Source: Muricea muricata
Taxonomy: Eukaryota > Cnidaria > Anthozoa > Malacalcyonacea > Plexauridae
NCBI GenBank assembly: GCA_963855995.1
Contig: OY979717.1
Location: 22,842,746-22,906,745 of the forward strand
Direction: 5' to 3'
Length of the DNA stretch: 64,000 nt
Translations under genes and position numbers: made by a program
The notes under the pieces: generated by a model
Told to the model about the DNA's origin: nothing
Databases searched by the model: none
What the model saw: only the letters and a program-made list of their open reading frames with translations
Shown: positions 35,934 to 46,917 of the stretch, piece by piece
Layout of the letters: every line of letters starts with the position of its first letter
Position numbering within the stretch: the stretch's first letter is position 1

Positions 35934-36149
35934 TTAAACATGCCAGGTCAACAGCTGATTATGCATAAAATCACTAAAATTGCTGGCAGAAATTAAATTT
36001 ACATATTTCCTACAAAAAATTATTATAACATGAAAAACCATGTTCAACTGAATCCAATTATTGCAGATTTCAAAAGGATCAACATTATTTTGGTGATATA
36101 CAAGGCATTGTATTTCACTTAGCCCCCGCAAAAACACGATTTCAGCCAT
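35934..36149 (-). other. Mirrored small open frame, left palindrome arm
   Basis: 71 codons starting MAEIVFLRGLSEIQCLVYH. The right arm holds the same frame at 37309-37581 on the plus strand with an N-terminal extension. No family recognised; it may be coding for the palindromic element or chance. Confidence 0.3.
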
Positions 36150-37308
36150 ATTTTCCGTCTTGTTTGCTTTTTTATCGCCGAGCAGCCGAAGTCACATACA
36201 ATTCTTGTACTTTTCCATAGTCACACATGACTAAAGAACAACTCGGCCCATTTGTGACTTGTTTTGAGACAGTGCCGTCTACTTTATCTTCGATTTGGTA
36301 TCCTCGACAATTAGCCAAAATTGCCGCCATTTTGAAGACTGTCGCCTTTGTGCCCGATAAATGTGACTTCTTCGTCTTTATGTGAATTTATATTATGTAA
36401 TCCAACAGTACTTTATACTATTGAGTTTCTAAAGGTGATTTTGTAAACTTCTATTAAATTTCAATACAAAAATCCACCCACATAAAATCGAGTGTCTTCG
36501 AGCTTCGAAATAATTTCAAAGTCACGCGCAATCGCCACGAAAATTCCTCGTGGGCGACCATACCGGGGGGAGTGAATATTTTCACGAATACGTTTGCTTG
36601 TTTCACCAGCAGGCCAAGTAAACATTTCATATTATTCTATTTTCATGTATATTTGCGTATTGCTTTGTTTTTGAGCTTTAACTACAAGAAAATCTGACAG
36701 ACTTATGTATTTTCTCCATTTTTATTTGAAGGGCGGTTTTTATTATGCTAAAAGTAAAACATAACTAAGCGTCTAAGCCAATAAAAGCCACTATTGGCCC
36801 ACTAAGGCTTTAAAATTGAAACGTACGTATCTGCAGTGACATAGCCCACGAAATAAAATGGGGGAAATGCATAACTGTCAGATTTTCTTGTACTTAATAA
36901 AGCTTAAAACAAAACAATACCCAAATATAAACAAGCAAACGTATTCGTGAAAATATTCACTCTCCCCGGTATGGTCGCCCGCGAGGAATTTTCGTGACGA
37001 TTGCGCGTGACTTTCAAATTATTTTGAAGCTCGAAGTCACTCGATTTTATGTGGGTGGATTTTTGTATTGAAATGTGATAGAAGTTTACAAAATCACCTT
37101 TAGAAATTCAATAGTATAAAGTACTGTTGGATTACATAATATAAATACACATGAAGACGAAGAAGTCACATTTATCGGGCACAAAAGCGGCAAGACTTCA
37201 AAATGGCGGCAATTTTGGCTAATTGTCGAGGATACCAAATCGAAGATAAAGTAGACGGCACTGTCTCAAAACAAGTCACAAATGGGCCGAGTTGTTCTTT
37301 AGTCATGT

Positions 37309-37581
37309 GTGATTATGGAAAAGTACAAGAATTGTATGAGACTTCGGCTACTCGGCGATAAAAAAGCAAAGACGACGGAAAATATGGCTGAAATCGTGTT
37401 TTTGCGGGGGGTAAGTGAAATACAATGCCTTGTTTATCACCAAAATAATAATGTTGATCCTTTTGAAATCTGCAACAATTGGATTCAATTGAACATGGTT
37501 TTTCATGTTATAATAGTTTTTGGTAGGAAATATGTAAATTTAATTTCTGCCAGCGATTTTAGGGATTTTATGCATAATTAG
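37309..37581 (+). other. Mirrored small open frame, right palindrome arm
   Basis: 90 codons; from MAEIVFLRGVSEIQCLVYH onward it mirrors the left-arm frame with a few substitutions and one inserted Asn. The first 25 residues are basic. Function unknown. Confidence 0.3.
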
Positions 37582-37904
37582 GTGTTGACCTGGCATGTTG
37601 AATGGTGATTTTCTTGGAAAATATTATAGTTAGGCAATGTTTTGCTTCTAATAACCACCCCTATAAACAACCCTTCTAAACACTATAGGCACTTCAGACA
37701 GACTGTTGCTTGCCTTGGTCTGAAGTTAGAGCTATGTCGACACTGCCTTTTCAGAGCGGGGTCATTTTGAGGACTTTCGTCCCGGATTCAGGTTTTGGCA
37801 CATATGCCATGTTGACCGACATGGTCATTTTACCCTAAAACAGTTGAGATTATCTCTGGTAAATGAAACGCATACAAAACCCTATACAGGACCTAGACTC
37901 TAAG

Positions 37905-38070
37905 CAAGTAATAAAAGCGGCAGCGCAAGTAATAAAAGCTACAACGCAGGTAATAAAAGCTACTACGCAAGTAATAAGAACTACAACGCAAGTACTAGGG
38001 CTAAGAGCTACAACGCAAGTAATAAAAGCTACAACGCAAGTAATAAAATCTACAGCGCAAGTAATAAAAA
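37905..38070. repeat. Continuation of the 21-bp minisatellite
   Basis: About eight units in the same orientation and variant order as 35205-35310. Interrupted from the first block by the palindrome. Confidence 0.85.
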
Positions 38071-38764
38071 TAAACGTCGTTGAATTGATGCTTTGCATGT
38101 ATGCGAGTGTGACTATGTTAATGTTTACATCTGACTACATCTGAAAGCATGGCCGCGGATTTTTGTCCGTCCAGTTGCATTGTTGGCTTCAGCTATCTTG
38201 GGCGGATAGCATTTTATTGCTGCATCCGGAGAGATTAATGGGGGGGGGGGTGGAGGGGGGTCAACATGTCCCGCCTCCCGTACATCCTTTTGTGCCTTTT
38301 GTACCTTTCGTGAATTGTCTCCCGCCCTTTCCCTACTAACTTGGCTATGTTGCTGTATTAAGCTGTCCTATCTTGTTTTCTCATCACGGATGTAACTCGA
38401 ACGCCATTTATAGACATTAAAAAGGTCTAATTAAGATTGACTGACGATAAAGTTTAATTCAAGATAAAATAGTGAATAATCAATATTACTTGGCTCTGAT
38501 TTGTGATAGTTTGCTTAAAAAGGGACTAAAAGTCATTAAAAGATTAACGTTCCTCATTCTTTTTTCCGCCTCCAGCCCTCTCATGACTCTCGAATTCCGC
38601 TCCGTCTCCCTCCGCTTCCCGCCCAAACTCTCCCGGATTCCCACCACCCTGTCCCCCTCCACATTAATTGCAAAGAAAGAAATAAATTTTCTGCAGACTT
38701 CGTTTAACTAGTCGTTCATCAGTCGCGAGTTTATAAAATAATGCAAATTGCGAAGCGGGTTGTA

Positions 38765-38960
38765 GCATTTATTATTTGCGTTGTAGCTTTTTTATTTGCG
38801 TTGTAGCTTTTTTACTCGCGCTGTAGCTATTTTTTATTTGTGTTGTAGCTTTTAATACTTGCGTTGTAGCTTTTATTACTTGCGTTGTAGCTTTTATTAC
38901 TTGCTTTGTGGCTTTTGTTGCTTGCGTTTAAGCTTATTACTTGCGATATCTTATATTAAC
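38765..38960. repeat. Inverted 21-bp minisatellite, right TIR
   Basis: About nine diverged units reading GCGTTGTAGCTTTTATTACT, the reverse complement of the left array unit. Confidence 0.8.
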
Positions 38961-39037
38961 TTGCGTTGTGAGTATATTAACTTGGAATTTTTTTTTGTTT
39001 TACTTTCTTTTGAGCGATGACCCTTTGAGCCACCGTA

Positions 39038-39800
39038 GGTTTGTACCGTAATTGCAGCAACGTTAGAAATATGTTCAACTTTGTGCAAAATTCGTATGGC
39101 AAAGATTATTATCGCTAATCTTTTCAAAAGTAAATCATTTGAGTTATGTACAAACGACTTTACTGATAAATGATCGCTGATCTCGCCGACTTTCACAGTC
39201 ATACATGGGAACAAACTTTACGGTCAACTCAACAGCTAAAAAATGTTTTGATGTGTTGAGTTACTTGAGTATACCGGGTGTCTCAAAAATTACTCATCAG
39301 TTTGATTCATAATAATGTCTACACAAGTGGAGCTATTCAACTCAAATAAGATTGGATAGTAGTAGAAGGACTAACTTAGATTTTGACACATTAAAATAGT
39401 CCCACGTTTAGCATTCACCGCAACGGGTAATACGGAGAACACCGGGTGATACAACCCACGCTAGACGATCGTCTAAGCAGGCTGAAAGAATGTAGCACAT
39501 TAGTACAACCTTGTAAGACAGGAGTGCATTTACCATAGCTTTGTTGAAGCAATCTAGTGTGGGTAATCAAGAAAAAATTGCATGTCATTCTTGCATTTAG
39601 ATACAGAAGCTCGGAAGGTATATGTAGCCTTAAGTCATTCCTAGCGTTACGTTTAGTGACTCGTACTCTTAAAAGTATTTAGTTAGACCAAAATACTACC
39701 ATTCGTGAGACAGACAGGGTGTATGAAGTTTGATAAATGTAAATGTTTAATATTGTCAAAATATTCAAGAAAGTGATACTTTAAGGTGCACAGTTAATGA
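39038..39800. other. Spacer, no gene recognised
   Basis: Contains CCGGGTGTCTCAAAAATTAC (39273-39292) and a similar CACCGGGTGATACAACCC (39440), possible transposon termini, but no pairing could be shown. Confidence 0.35.
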
Positions 39801-39813
39801 GGAACATTATCAT

Positions 39814-40002
39814 GTGAACCATCACTTTAACTGCGACTCAATGTGTTTGGTGTATCTTTTGACACGTAAAGTATGTACAAAGAAGCAATATGTTGGTCAG
39901 ACAACGCGAATAAATTCCGATTTAGATGGAATAAGTATAAAACCTGTCCAAGAAGCGTTGTCTAATAGGAGTCATGCGCAAAGGTGTACTCATAATGGTT
40001 GA
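39814..40002 (+). pseudogene. GIY-YIG endonuclease remnant (Penelope-like element type)
   Basis: 62 codons: HHFNCDSMCLVYLLTRKVC then KKQYVGQTTRI. VYLL...YVGQT is the GIY-YIG core as seen in Penelope-like retroelements and related cnidarian elements. The frame ends soon after and no reverse transcriptase is found upstream, so this is a fragment. Confidence 0.6.
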
Positions 40003-40289
40003 TTACTGAATGTGATATATAGTGGAGTCATTGCACGGCAAACGTGAGTACATCAGACGAAAATATTTTTTAGTGTGAAGAAATAACAAAATTTATAAAG
40101 AATACAATAAAACTACAGCAAATTTAAAAGAAAAATCTTGCAACCAACGTGGATGGTATTGCATATATTGGTCGTTTATATAACTCAACATAGTTGTGTT
40201 TCTTTTTGGAGAAATTCTGCAAAGCAGCGCCAGCAGCGCAGTACTGTTGCCAGTACACGCGTAAAAACGCACAGCTTGTTCACGGTTGT

Positions 40290-40575
40290 TAACAACATTG
40301 AACAATGTTGTTCGGAACAATATTGTTCAATTCTTTGCTGCCCACAGTGAACAATGCTGTTAACAATATTGTTCAGGCCTGATGGAACAACGTTGTTCGA
40401 GCCTGACAATTTAACAGGCATAAACAATATTGCTCCGTCAGCGAAAATCAGGCATGATAACAATGTTGTTTTACACTGTCAACAAGAATGACGAACGTTG
40501 ATCCAACAATTAACATGCACCTATTTCATGTTGTTCCGTCGTGGCAAACAATATTGTTCCAAAGGGGTTTTTCAC
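40290..40575. repeat. Cluster of GAACAATATTGTTC-type palindromes
   Basis: At least eight full or near copies, for example 40299 (GAACAATGTTGTTC), 40315, 40349, 40361, 40384 (GAACAACGTTGTTC), 40423, 40459 and 40548. Spacing is irregular. Each is an inverted pair of AACAAT half-sites. The cluster ends in CCCCTTT-like sequence TTTTTCACCGGGGA, possibly a transposon terminus. Confidence 0.65.
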
Positions 40576-40815
40576 CGGGGATAAATCGTTTGTGACACTT
40601 CGTGTTTCGCACTTTTCGCAACCTTCGACGTCTTCTTGAGAGGCGTCTTCAAAAATAGCTCGAGTTCACTTGTTATCCTTTAAATTTATATCACCAACTT
40701 GACACGTGGTCAACATGTGTTTAGACGAGCTCAAACGTATTGTTCGTCCCTGTTTTAACAGTCCAAAGCAACTTGTTAGTTTATCAACATTGTCAATGTC
40801 CCTGGTTGGGTAATC

Positions 40816-41081
40816 AACCCTAACCCTAACCCTAACCTTAACCCTAACCCTAACCCTAACCCTAACCCTAACCCTAACCCTAACCCTAACCCTAACCCTA
40901 ACCCTAACCCTAACCCTAACCCTAACCCTAACCCTAACCCTAACCCTAACCCTAACCCTAACCCTAACCCTAACCCTAACCCTAACCCTAACCCTAACCC
41001 TAACCCTAACCCTAACCCTAACCCTAACCCTAACCCTAACCCTAACCCTAACCCTAACCCTAACCCTAACCCTAACCCTAA
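40816..41081. repeat. Interstitial telomeric repeat, (CCCTAA)n
   Basis: About 44 hexamers, perfect except one CCTTAA near 40837. On the minus strand it reads (TTAGGG)n and lies directly 3' of the minus-strand LINE that follows. The LGLGLG frame across it is spurious. Confidence 0.97.
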
Positions 41082-41084
41082 AGA

Positions 41085-42905
41085 CAACAGAACATAATTA
41101 AGTTCCTTAATTATTAAGTCCCACCGAATACTCTACTAAAACATAAGTTACATTACAGACGACATACATACAATAACTACATAAAGTATGACATGTACAA
41201 AACAAGGTAGAATGACGACTATGTGCATATTTAATTAATTAATTAATTCAGTCCTGGCTTGCTCAAGTGGTAAATTAACCAATAAGGCACTATAGATAGC
41301 TAGGAAAAAAAACTATAACAATTCATAACTCGCACAGACTTTAGTTCCAAAGATCTACTGCCTCCATGTCAATTTACCTGCATTAAGCATGCCAATTCTT
41401 AGCACTTATGAACAACAATTTTTTTGCAGTGAACGACGCTTACTGCATAATGTTTTCCAAGTTCTAGGTCTGTCTATGTCAAACACAGTGTTCAGTTTAT
41501 CACTGTAGTAACTAAACAATTTAGATTTAAGAATGGAAACAGAAGTTGACAATTAATTTTAATATCGTTAGTTAATTGATTCCATAAATAAACAATTCTA
41601 TTAAAAAACGAGTTCCTAAATAGGGCAGTTCTGCACAAGTTTGGACGCAGAAAGTCACCAGAACTTGAACGGGTTGATTAATGGAGAGGTCTTTCAATAT
41701 ACCGATCAATGTCAAGATCATACATCCCTGTCATGCATTTGTAATAGAAAACAATATCCTTGATTTCCAGCCAATATGATATAGGAATCAGATTAAGTTT
41801 CTTGAGACGATCCACATAACAAGACTCGTAATCATTAAGAATAAATTTGGTGGAACGGCGTTGAATACTTTCGAGACGAAACAAATCAGATGAAGCTCCT
41901 TGGGGCTTTTCCTTCTGCAGAGGAGATTTGCTGATCGTTAAGGAACATAGTGTCGGGAAGAGGAGAGCCAGTTGTCTTAGACTTGAAGAATCACCAGAAG
42001 TCCTTGGGTTTTTCTTTCACTATGCTTGCCAACTTCGAGATGTATTCGCGTTTCTTGAGTCTTAACAAACGCTTAATCTTACGCCGTAGTTCGCGAAATC
42101 GTTCCCAAAGTTGCGGCGAGTTAGAGCACTTGGCTCTTTTCCTCAGGGTTTCTTTCTTATTCAACTCGTGAATTATATCCTGCGTAACGCAGGGAGACCT
42201 GTAAGAAGACTTAACAGTACTTTTCGGGATGTGGGAGTCAACTGCTGTAAGGAATACACCTTTTCACTTTGCCCAAGCCGTATCTACATCGTGTTCGCTG
42301 TCGATAATTTCTAATAATTTGAGACACCTCAAGGTGGCGCGGGGGGATTTGAAATCACATTTCGCATAATTGTAAACCGTTCGTTTGGCTTGCTTCTTCA
42401 CTTTCATATTTACGTTAATGTCAGCAGTAATAGCTTTGTGGTCAGATTTTAAGCAAACAGAATCATCGTCTGTTACGGTAAAGTTACTAATCAGGTACTC
42501 GTTTGTGGTAAGAAGTAGATCAATTAAATTATGTCCACGAGTTGGTGCATTAATAAGTTGAAAGAACCCCGCCTCCTGCAGGACTTCAGTAAAACCGCAC
42601 TCAGCTCTTAAATCCGAAAATCCAGATCCATTTAACCACTCAACTGAAGGGAAATTGAAGTCACCAAGAATGATTACATCTTTACATCTGGAATCATTTA
42701 CACACTTGAGAAATCGGTCAAATTCTTCATGGAACTCATTGCCACCATTAGGAGGGCGGTAACACACGCAAACCAGCATCTTTTTGGAAAGAGAGTTTAT
42801 GACGACTCCTGCTAACTCCAGAGACATAGATGTGAAATTGAAGGGATGAGTTTTAATTGAACCTTTAACGGCAAGTAGGACGCCTCCATCATCATGATCA
42901 AACAT
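41085..42905 (-). mobile_element. LINE with endonuclease domain, RT core deleted
   Basis: Minus strand. 42905-42264 encodes an AP-type endonuclease: VCYRPPNGG, VIILGDFNFPSVEW, LIDLLLTT and a final SDHKAI. A degraded linker continues to about 41950 (WERFRELRRKIKRLLRLKKREYI-like). From 41884 the frame jumps to the reverse transcriptase C-terminus (FRLESIQRRSTKFIL, NLIPISYWLEIKDIVF, RNSFFNRIVYLWN-like to about 41400). The catalytic RT palm is missing, so an internal deletion has joined the two halves. The 3' end abuts the telomeric tract. Confidence 0.78.
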
Positions 42906-42997
42906 GTTTTACTGATGTTATTGTTGTCTAGACCAACGGAACAAACTAATCATCTACTAAACTTAGCTGGTTTAAATAACATCCTTAAGAAAAAAAC

Positions 42998-43380
42998 ACA
43001 TGGAAATCACATGTGGTTCACATGTGTTTCACATGTTGTCACATGTGATCCACATGTGACCACATGTGAGTCGCATGTGATACACATGTAGATTTATTGT
43101 TTTTATTTTAAACCACACCTGTTTCACATGTGGTTCCCGTGTGGTTCACATGTGACCACATGTAATTGACATGTGACCACACGTAATTAACATGTGGTCA
43201 CATGTGATTCACATGTAGATTTCTGATGTTTATTTTAAACCTTATGTGCTTCGCGTGTAGATTTATGTTGTTTATTGAAAGCCACATGTGTTTCTAATGT
43301 GGTTGGACATGTCCCCAGATGTTACTCATATTTGACTACATGTGATTAACATGTTGTTCAAATGTGATAAACATTAAGCA
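42998..43380. repeat. Left ACATGT palindrome array
   Basis: Irregular 9-15 bp spaced copies of CACATGTG and variants, with two copies of a longer TTTATTTTAAACC spacer (about 43105 and 43231). Matches the array near 48236-48500. Confidence 0.85.
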
Positions 43381-43886
43381 CGTAAGGCTATGATTATATC
43401 CATAGTTATATAAGTCATATGTTGCACATACATAGACGTATATTGAATGATTGGATTTGTAGTCAGCGGACTATAATATTCATTTGTCTTTTATGATGTC
43501 TAATATTCGCTTTTTAGTAGAATCATACTAGCATACTAATGCAAATGTTGTAATTTAATTGACTACTCTACTCGCTATGTATTGCTCGCGAGTAGCAAAA
43601 CAATAATTTTTTTGTTGTATTTTTTCCACTTAAAGAAAACTTGTAATAGTTTTTTTAGAAAAATGTTTAAAAATTAATTATTTATCTCAGATTCTGCTAA
43701 AACAATTAGATTACTCGCTCTTAATTTTTATGCGTTGATAGTTGATCCAGGCTTCGCCCTCATCAACCATCACTGCATAGAATTCGAAATCTCGAGCTCG
43801 TAATTTAATTGTCAAATAGTAATATTGTTTGGATAAGAATTTTTATTAATTCTTAGAATAAGTACATATAAATTACTGATTTACAC

Positions 43887-44089
43887 CAGTGGCGAATCCA
43901 GGGTAAGTCAAAATAAATTATAGCAGCTCAATTTTAAATTCAATATAACTTTATAACAATGTCATAGGTTATGAATTTCAAAAGAATAAAATCTAACCAA
44001 TGAAGTTGCTTTGAAGGTATTTTAAAATGTAAATATATCCTAGAATGAGCTGTGGTAATTTATTTTGACTTATGCCAGATCCGCCACTG
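43887..44089. mobile_element. 203-bp hAT-type MITE with target duplication
   Basis: Termini CAGTGGCGAATCC and its imperfect inverse ending CCGCCACTG, extended by AAGTCAAAATAAATTA on both sides. Flanks ATTTACAC (43879-43886) and ATTTATAC (44090-44097) are an 8-bp target duplication with one change. A second copy is at 63674-63875. Confidence 0.85.
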
Positions 44090-44286
44090 ATTTATACCAG
44101 ATGTAATTTTATTTATTCTACTGTGGAATTTTTACACTATTTTTCAACATTTGTATTTTGTACAGTCACTTAAAAAGATCAGTGACAGTACTCCGCGCGC
44201 AAGGCTTACCGGGAAGCGTCATCGCATGTGGAAGCTAGTACTAGTGGAAGCCATATTTGATATTTTCTCATTCTTTCAAACATGAT

Positions 44287-46909
44287 CATAGGCGTAGAGT
44301 ATGGGGGATGAGGAGCTGGAGCCCCCCCCCCCCCCCCCCGAGAGTTTACAAGGAGGCCTCAGCCCCTGCGGAAATTTTATTGATCTTAATTGATCTTTTT
44401 CGTTGATCTTAAGGAATATATAGCAGATATATGAATATTTAATTCAAATATATTCAAGAATTCGCAATTATTTCTTGCAACCGCTTTCCGCACTCTTCAC
44501 GGCAGGCTGGTTTTCGAACCGGCTTAATTCGCTTAAATGAAGTATGTCACCGCCGCGGAGATACCGCTTTGGTTTTATAGTGCCGTTCGCCGTCATGAAA
44601 CTTCATAAATAAACATTTCAGTACGGCCAATTTAATTTTGTTATCAGAAAACGAAAACCAACCAATTCTATTGATGAAGATGAACCATCTAACAATGAAT
44701 CCGAAGACAGTGATTTACTGATAAGTTCAGATGCAGATTATGATGCTGGTTTATTGTCGGTTGAAGTATCTAAGCCTGAGAAAGACTTTGGTACTGGCGG
44801 TAGCCAAACAACTGCACAACATGAAAACAATGTCAAGAGGAAATGTGGAAGAACTTTTCAAGAAAGCTGGAAACAAAAGTTTAACTGGTTATTCTACGAG
44901 AATGAAAAACAGAGAGCGTTTATTTGTAGCAACAAAATGACTTTTACTTGAAGAAAGGGCTGATGATGTTGTAGAACTTCAAAATTGGTTAAAGAGAAAG
45001 GAGAAATTTAAATGGTTATCACCAGAAGTTACCAATGAGATCTTGAAAACTTTTAGCTATGCAATTTTGCAACAATTAAAAGATGAAGTGATGACAATTA
45101 ATGTTGGATATTATGGTATTATCCTTGATGAAATCTCTGACGTAGCCAATAAGGAACAGATAAGCATTTGCTTTCGAGTTGTCCAGGAAAACTTTTTGAT
45201 TGAAGAGCTATTTTTTGGATTTTATCAAACGATTACTTCTAGTGATGTGATATATGCCATTGTCAAAGATATTCTTTTACGATTCCAGTTTTCCATTAAT
45301 AAGTGCAGAGGACAGTGTTACGATGGTGCAGCAAATGTTTCTGGTCATGTCAGTGGTTTGCGGACAAAGATTCTTAAAGACGAAAGTCGTGCAACATATG
45401 TCCACTGTCGTGCACATAATCTCAACCTGGCAGTCCAAGATGCAATTAAAAACAACAAAGAAATTAGAGATATGCTCAACTGATTAGAGAATTAATTGCA
45501 TTCACTCGTGGTTCTCCCAAACGTTTGGCTTGGTTTAGTCAATTCAACGAGAGTGATGGATTCAATGGTGCCAGAAAGTCACTTAGGCCATTTTGCCCTA
45601 CTCGTTGGACAATGAGATTGGTTTCTCTTGAAGCAATCTGCAGTAACTGCATAGCTATTCTTAATTGGTTAAAAGATGTAGATGCAACAGAAAAGAATGA
45701 CTTTGGTGCCTAAGCAAGTGGCTTTTTGAAGTCTCTGTCAAGCTTTAACGCTTTTTTCCTGATTGAAGTTCTTAGGATGGTCTTCACCATTGTAGAAGGT
45801 GGAAGCTCTGATTTGCAAGGAAAACAGCTCTCCTTTAGCAAATCGGAAGAAGCAATTAAGTGCGTGAAAGAATCTGTCTCAAATGCTAGGAATGAAGATC
45901 ATTTTTCAAACATTTGGCATGCCAGCCAAAGTGTGCTAACTCTTACTGACTTGACCAAAAAGCCGAAGTTACCTAAGCAACAAAGAATTCCAAGAAGGTT
46001 AGACGATGGAGCTGGTGTTCCTTTTGTCCCTTCAACACCTCAAGAGTTCTACAGGATTAAATACTTTACTATATTAGATAGTGTACTGGTGGGATTGACT
46101 GAAAGATTTGATCCGGATGAAACATCCCGACAACTTACTTGGGTTGATCACTTTCTACTTGGAAAAAAAGTAGAAGTCAATTATATCGTACAGCAGTATC
46201 GGGAGGATGTAAATGGTCCAAGGCTCAAATTGCATAGGGACATGCTTCTTGACAAAGCGGCTGCAGATAACGAAGTCCTTGCAGATTTTCAGTCCATTGC
46301 TGCTTTTCTGTCTAAAAATGCCACATTCAGAAATATTATTACAGAAGTAAGTTCCCTCGTCAGAATCATACTTACACTACCTGTGTCAAGCTGCTCTGCG
46401 GAGAGGTCATTCTCGGGACTTAGACACCTGAAAACTTATCTACGATCCAGAATGACACAAGAACGTTTAAACGCAATTGCATTGATGAATACACACAAGC
46501 ATATTTTGAGCTGTTTGGATATTGAAAATCTTGTTGACAATTTTATTTCTAAGTCAAGTGTACGAAAGAACACTTTCATGCTATTCAAACAGACTTTCAA
46601 TGTCGAAATAAGCATAAGGTTGTAGTACTAGTAGTAGTTATACCGTGATGGTACACAGTGCACTTACCTTTGTGTAACTTGTAAAAGAAATGCAATTTTG
46701 TAACAAAAATATATTATTATGCAAGACTTTCACTGGGATGGATAAATGGATTTAAGATTAAATTATCTAGTGACTTACAAGAGCGATTTCACAGCCCCTA
46801 ATTTTAAAAAATTTCGGCGGAGAATGCCCCCGGACCCTCCTAGTCCTAGGAATCATTAAGATGAGCCATTGAGCCCCCCCCCAGACAAAACCAAAACTCT
46901 AAGCCTATG
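44287..46909 (+). mobile_element. hAT DNA transposon, complete ends, 8-bp TSD
   Basis: 2,623 bp from CATAGGCGTAGAGT to its near-inverse ACTCTAAGCCTATG. The 8-bp AACATGAT lies immediately outside both ends (44279-44286 and 46910-46917), an exact target duplication of the hAT length. C-runs lie near both termini (44322-44339 and 46874-46882). It carries the broken transposase gene described separately. Confidence 0.93.
44650..46625 (+). pseudogene. hAT transposase, ZMYM1-like, broken
   Basis: Order: acidic leader; a TTF-type finger remnant (RTFQESWKQKFNWLFYENEK, to 44951); a jump to the second half of a DUF4371-type region (LKRKEKFKWLSPE, then GIILDEISDVANKEQ, 45043-45483); CYDGAANVSGHVSGL and VHCRAHNLNLAVQ; frameshift near 45478; CPTRWTMRL (45525-45713); in-frame TAA at 45711; then a 299-codon open end (45726-46625) with the hAT dimerisation motif PVSSCSAERSFSGLRHLKTY and SRMTQERLNAIALM. 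ZMYM1-like hAT proteins match this order (from memory). Part of the N-terminal half is deleted. Inactive but relatively young. Confidence 0.88.
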
Positions 46910-46917
46910 AACATGAT

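Larger units (their letters stand above)
35636..37903. mobile_element. 2.27-kb near-perfect palindrome nested in the minisatellite
   Basis: The arms (35636 to about 36720, and about 36865 to 37903) are nearly identical inverted copies around a ~130-bp centre. The outer ends share AGTCTAGGTCCTGTATA. The minisatellite resumes in phase on the right with a GCGGCAGCGC variant unit that, in the uninterrupted array, follows the unit broken on the left, so insertion occurred within one repeat unit. Each arm carries one mirrored small frame. Confidence 0.75.
34863..39037. mobile_element. Foldback-like element with minisatellite inverted termini
   Basis: The ends are inverted copies: TACGGTGGC at 34863 and its complement ending 39037, followed inward by TCATCGCT, an AGTAAAA run, ATTCCAA, GTTAATATACTCA, TTAATATAAGATATCGCAAG and then a 21-bp tandem array. 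The arrays run outward-to-inward on both sides in opposite orientation (34960-35632 plus 37905-38070; inverted 38765-38945). GGTTTG directly abuts both ends, a possible 6-bp target duplication. TIRs made of tandem repeats are the hallmark of Drosophila Foldback and Galileo elements; a relationship is inference. No transposase is left in the centre (38080-38760). A 2.27-kb palindrome is nested in the left array. Confidence 0.65.

Noticed and set aside
40776..41087. Minus-strand frame encoding a long Leu-Gly repeat
   Set aside because: It is the six-base telomeric repeat read in frame; no gene.
42894..43091. Plus-strand frame with HMWFTCVSHVV-type repeats
   Set aside because: Translation of the ACATGT palindrome array.
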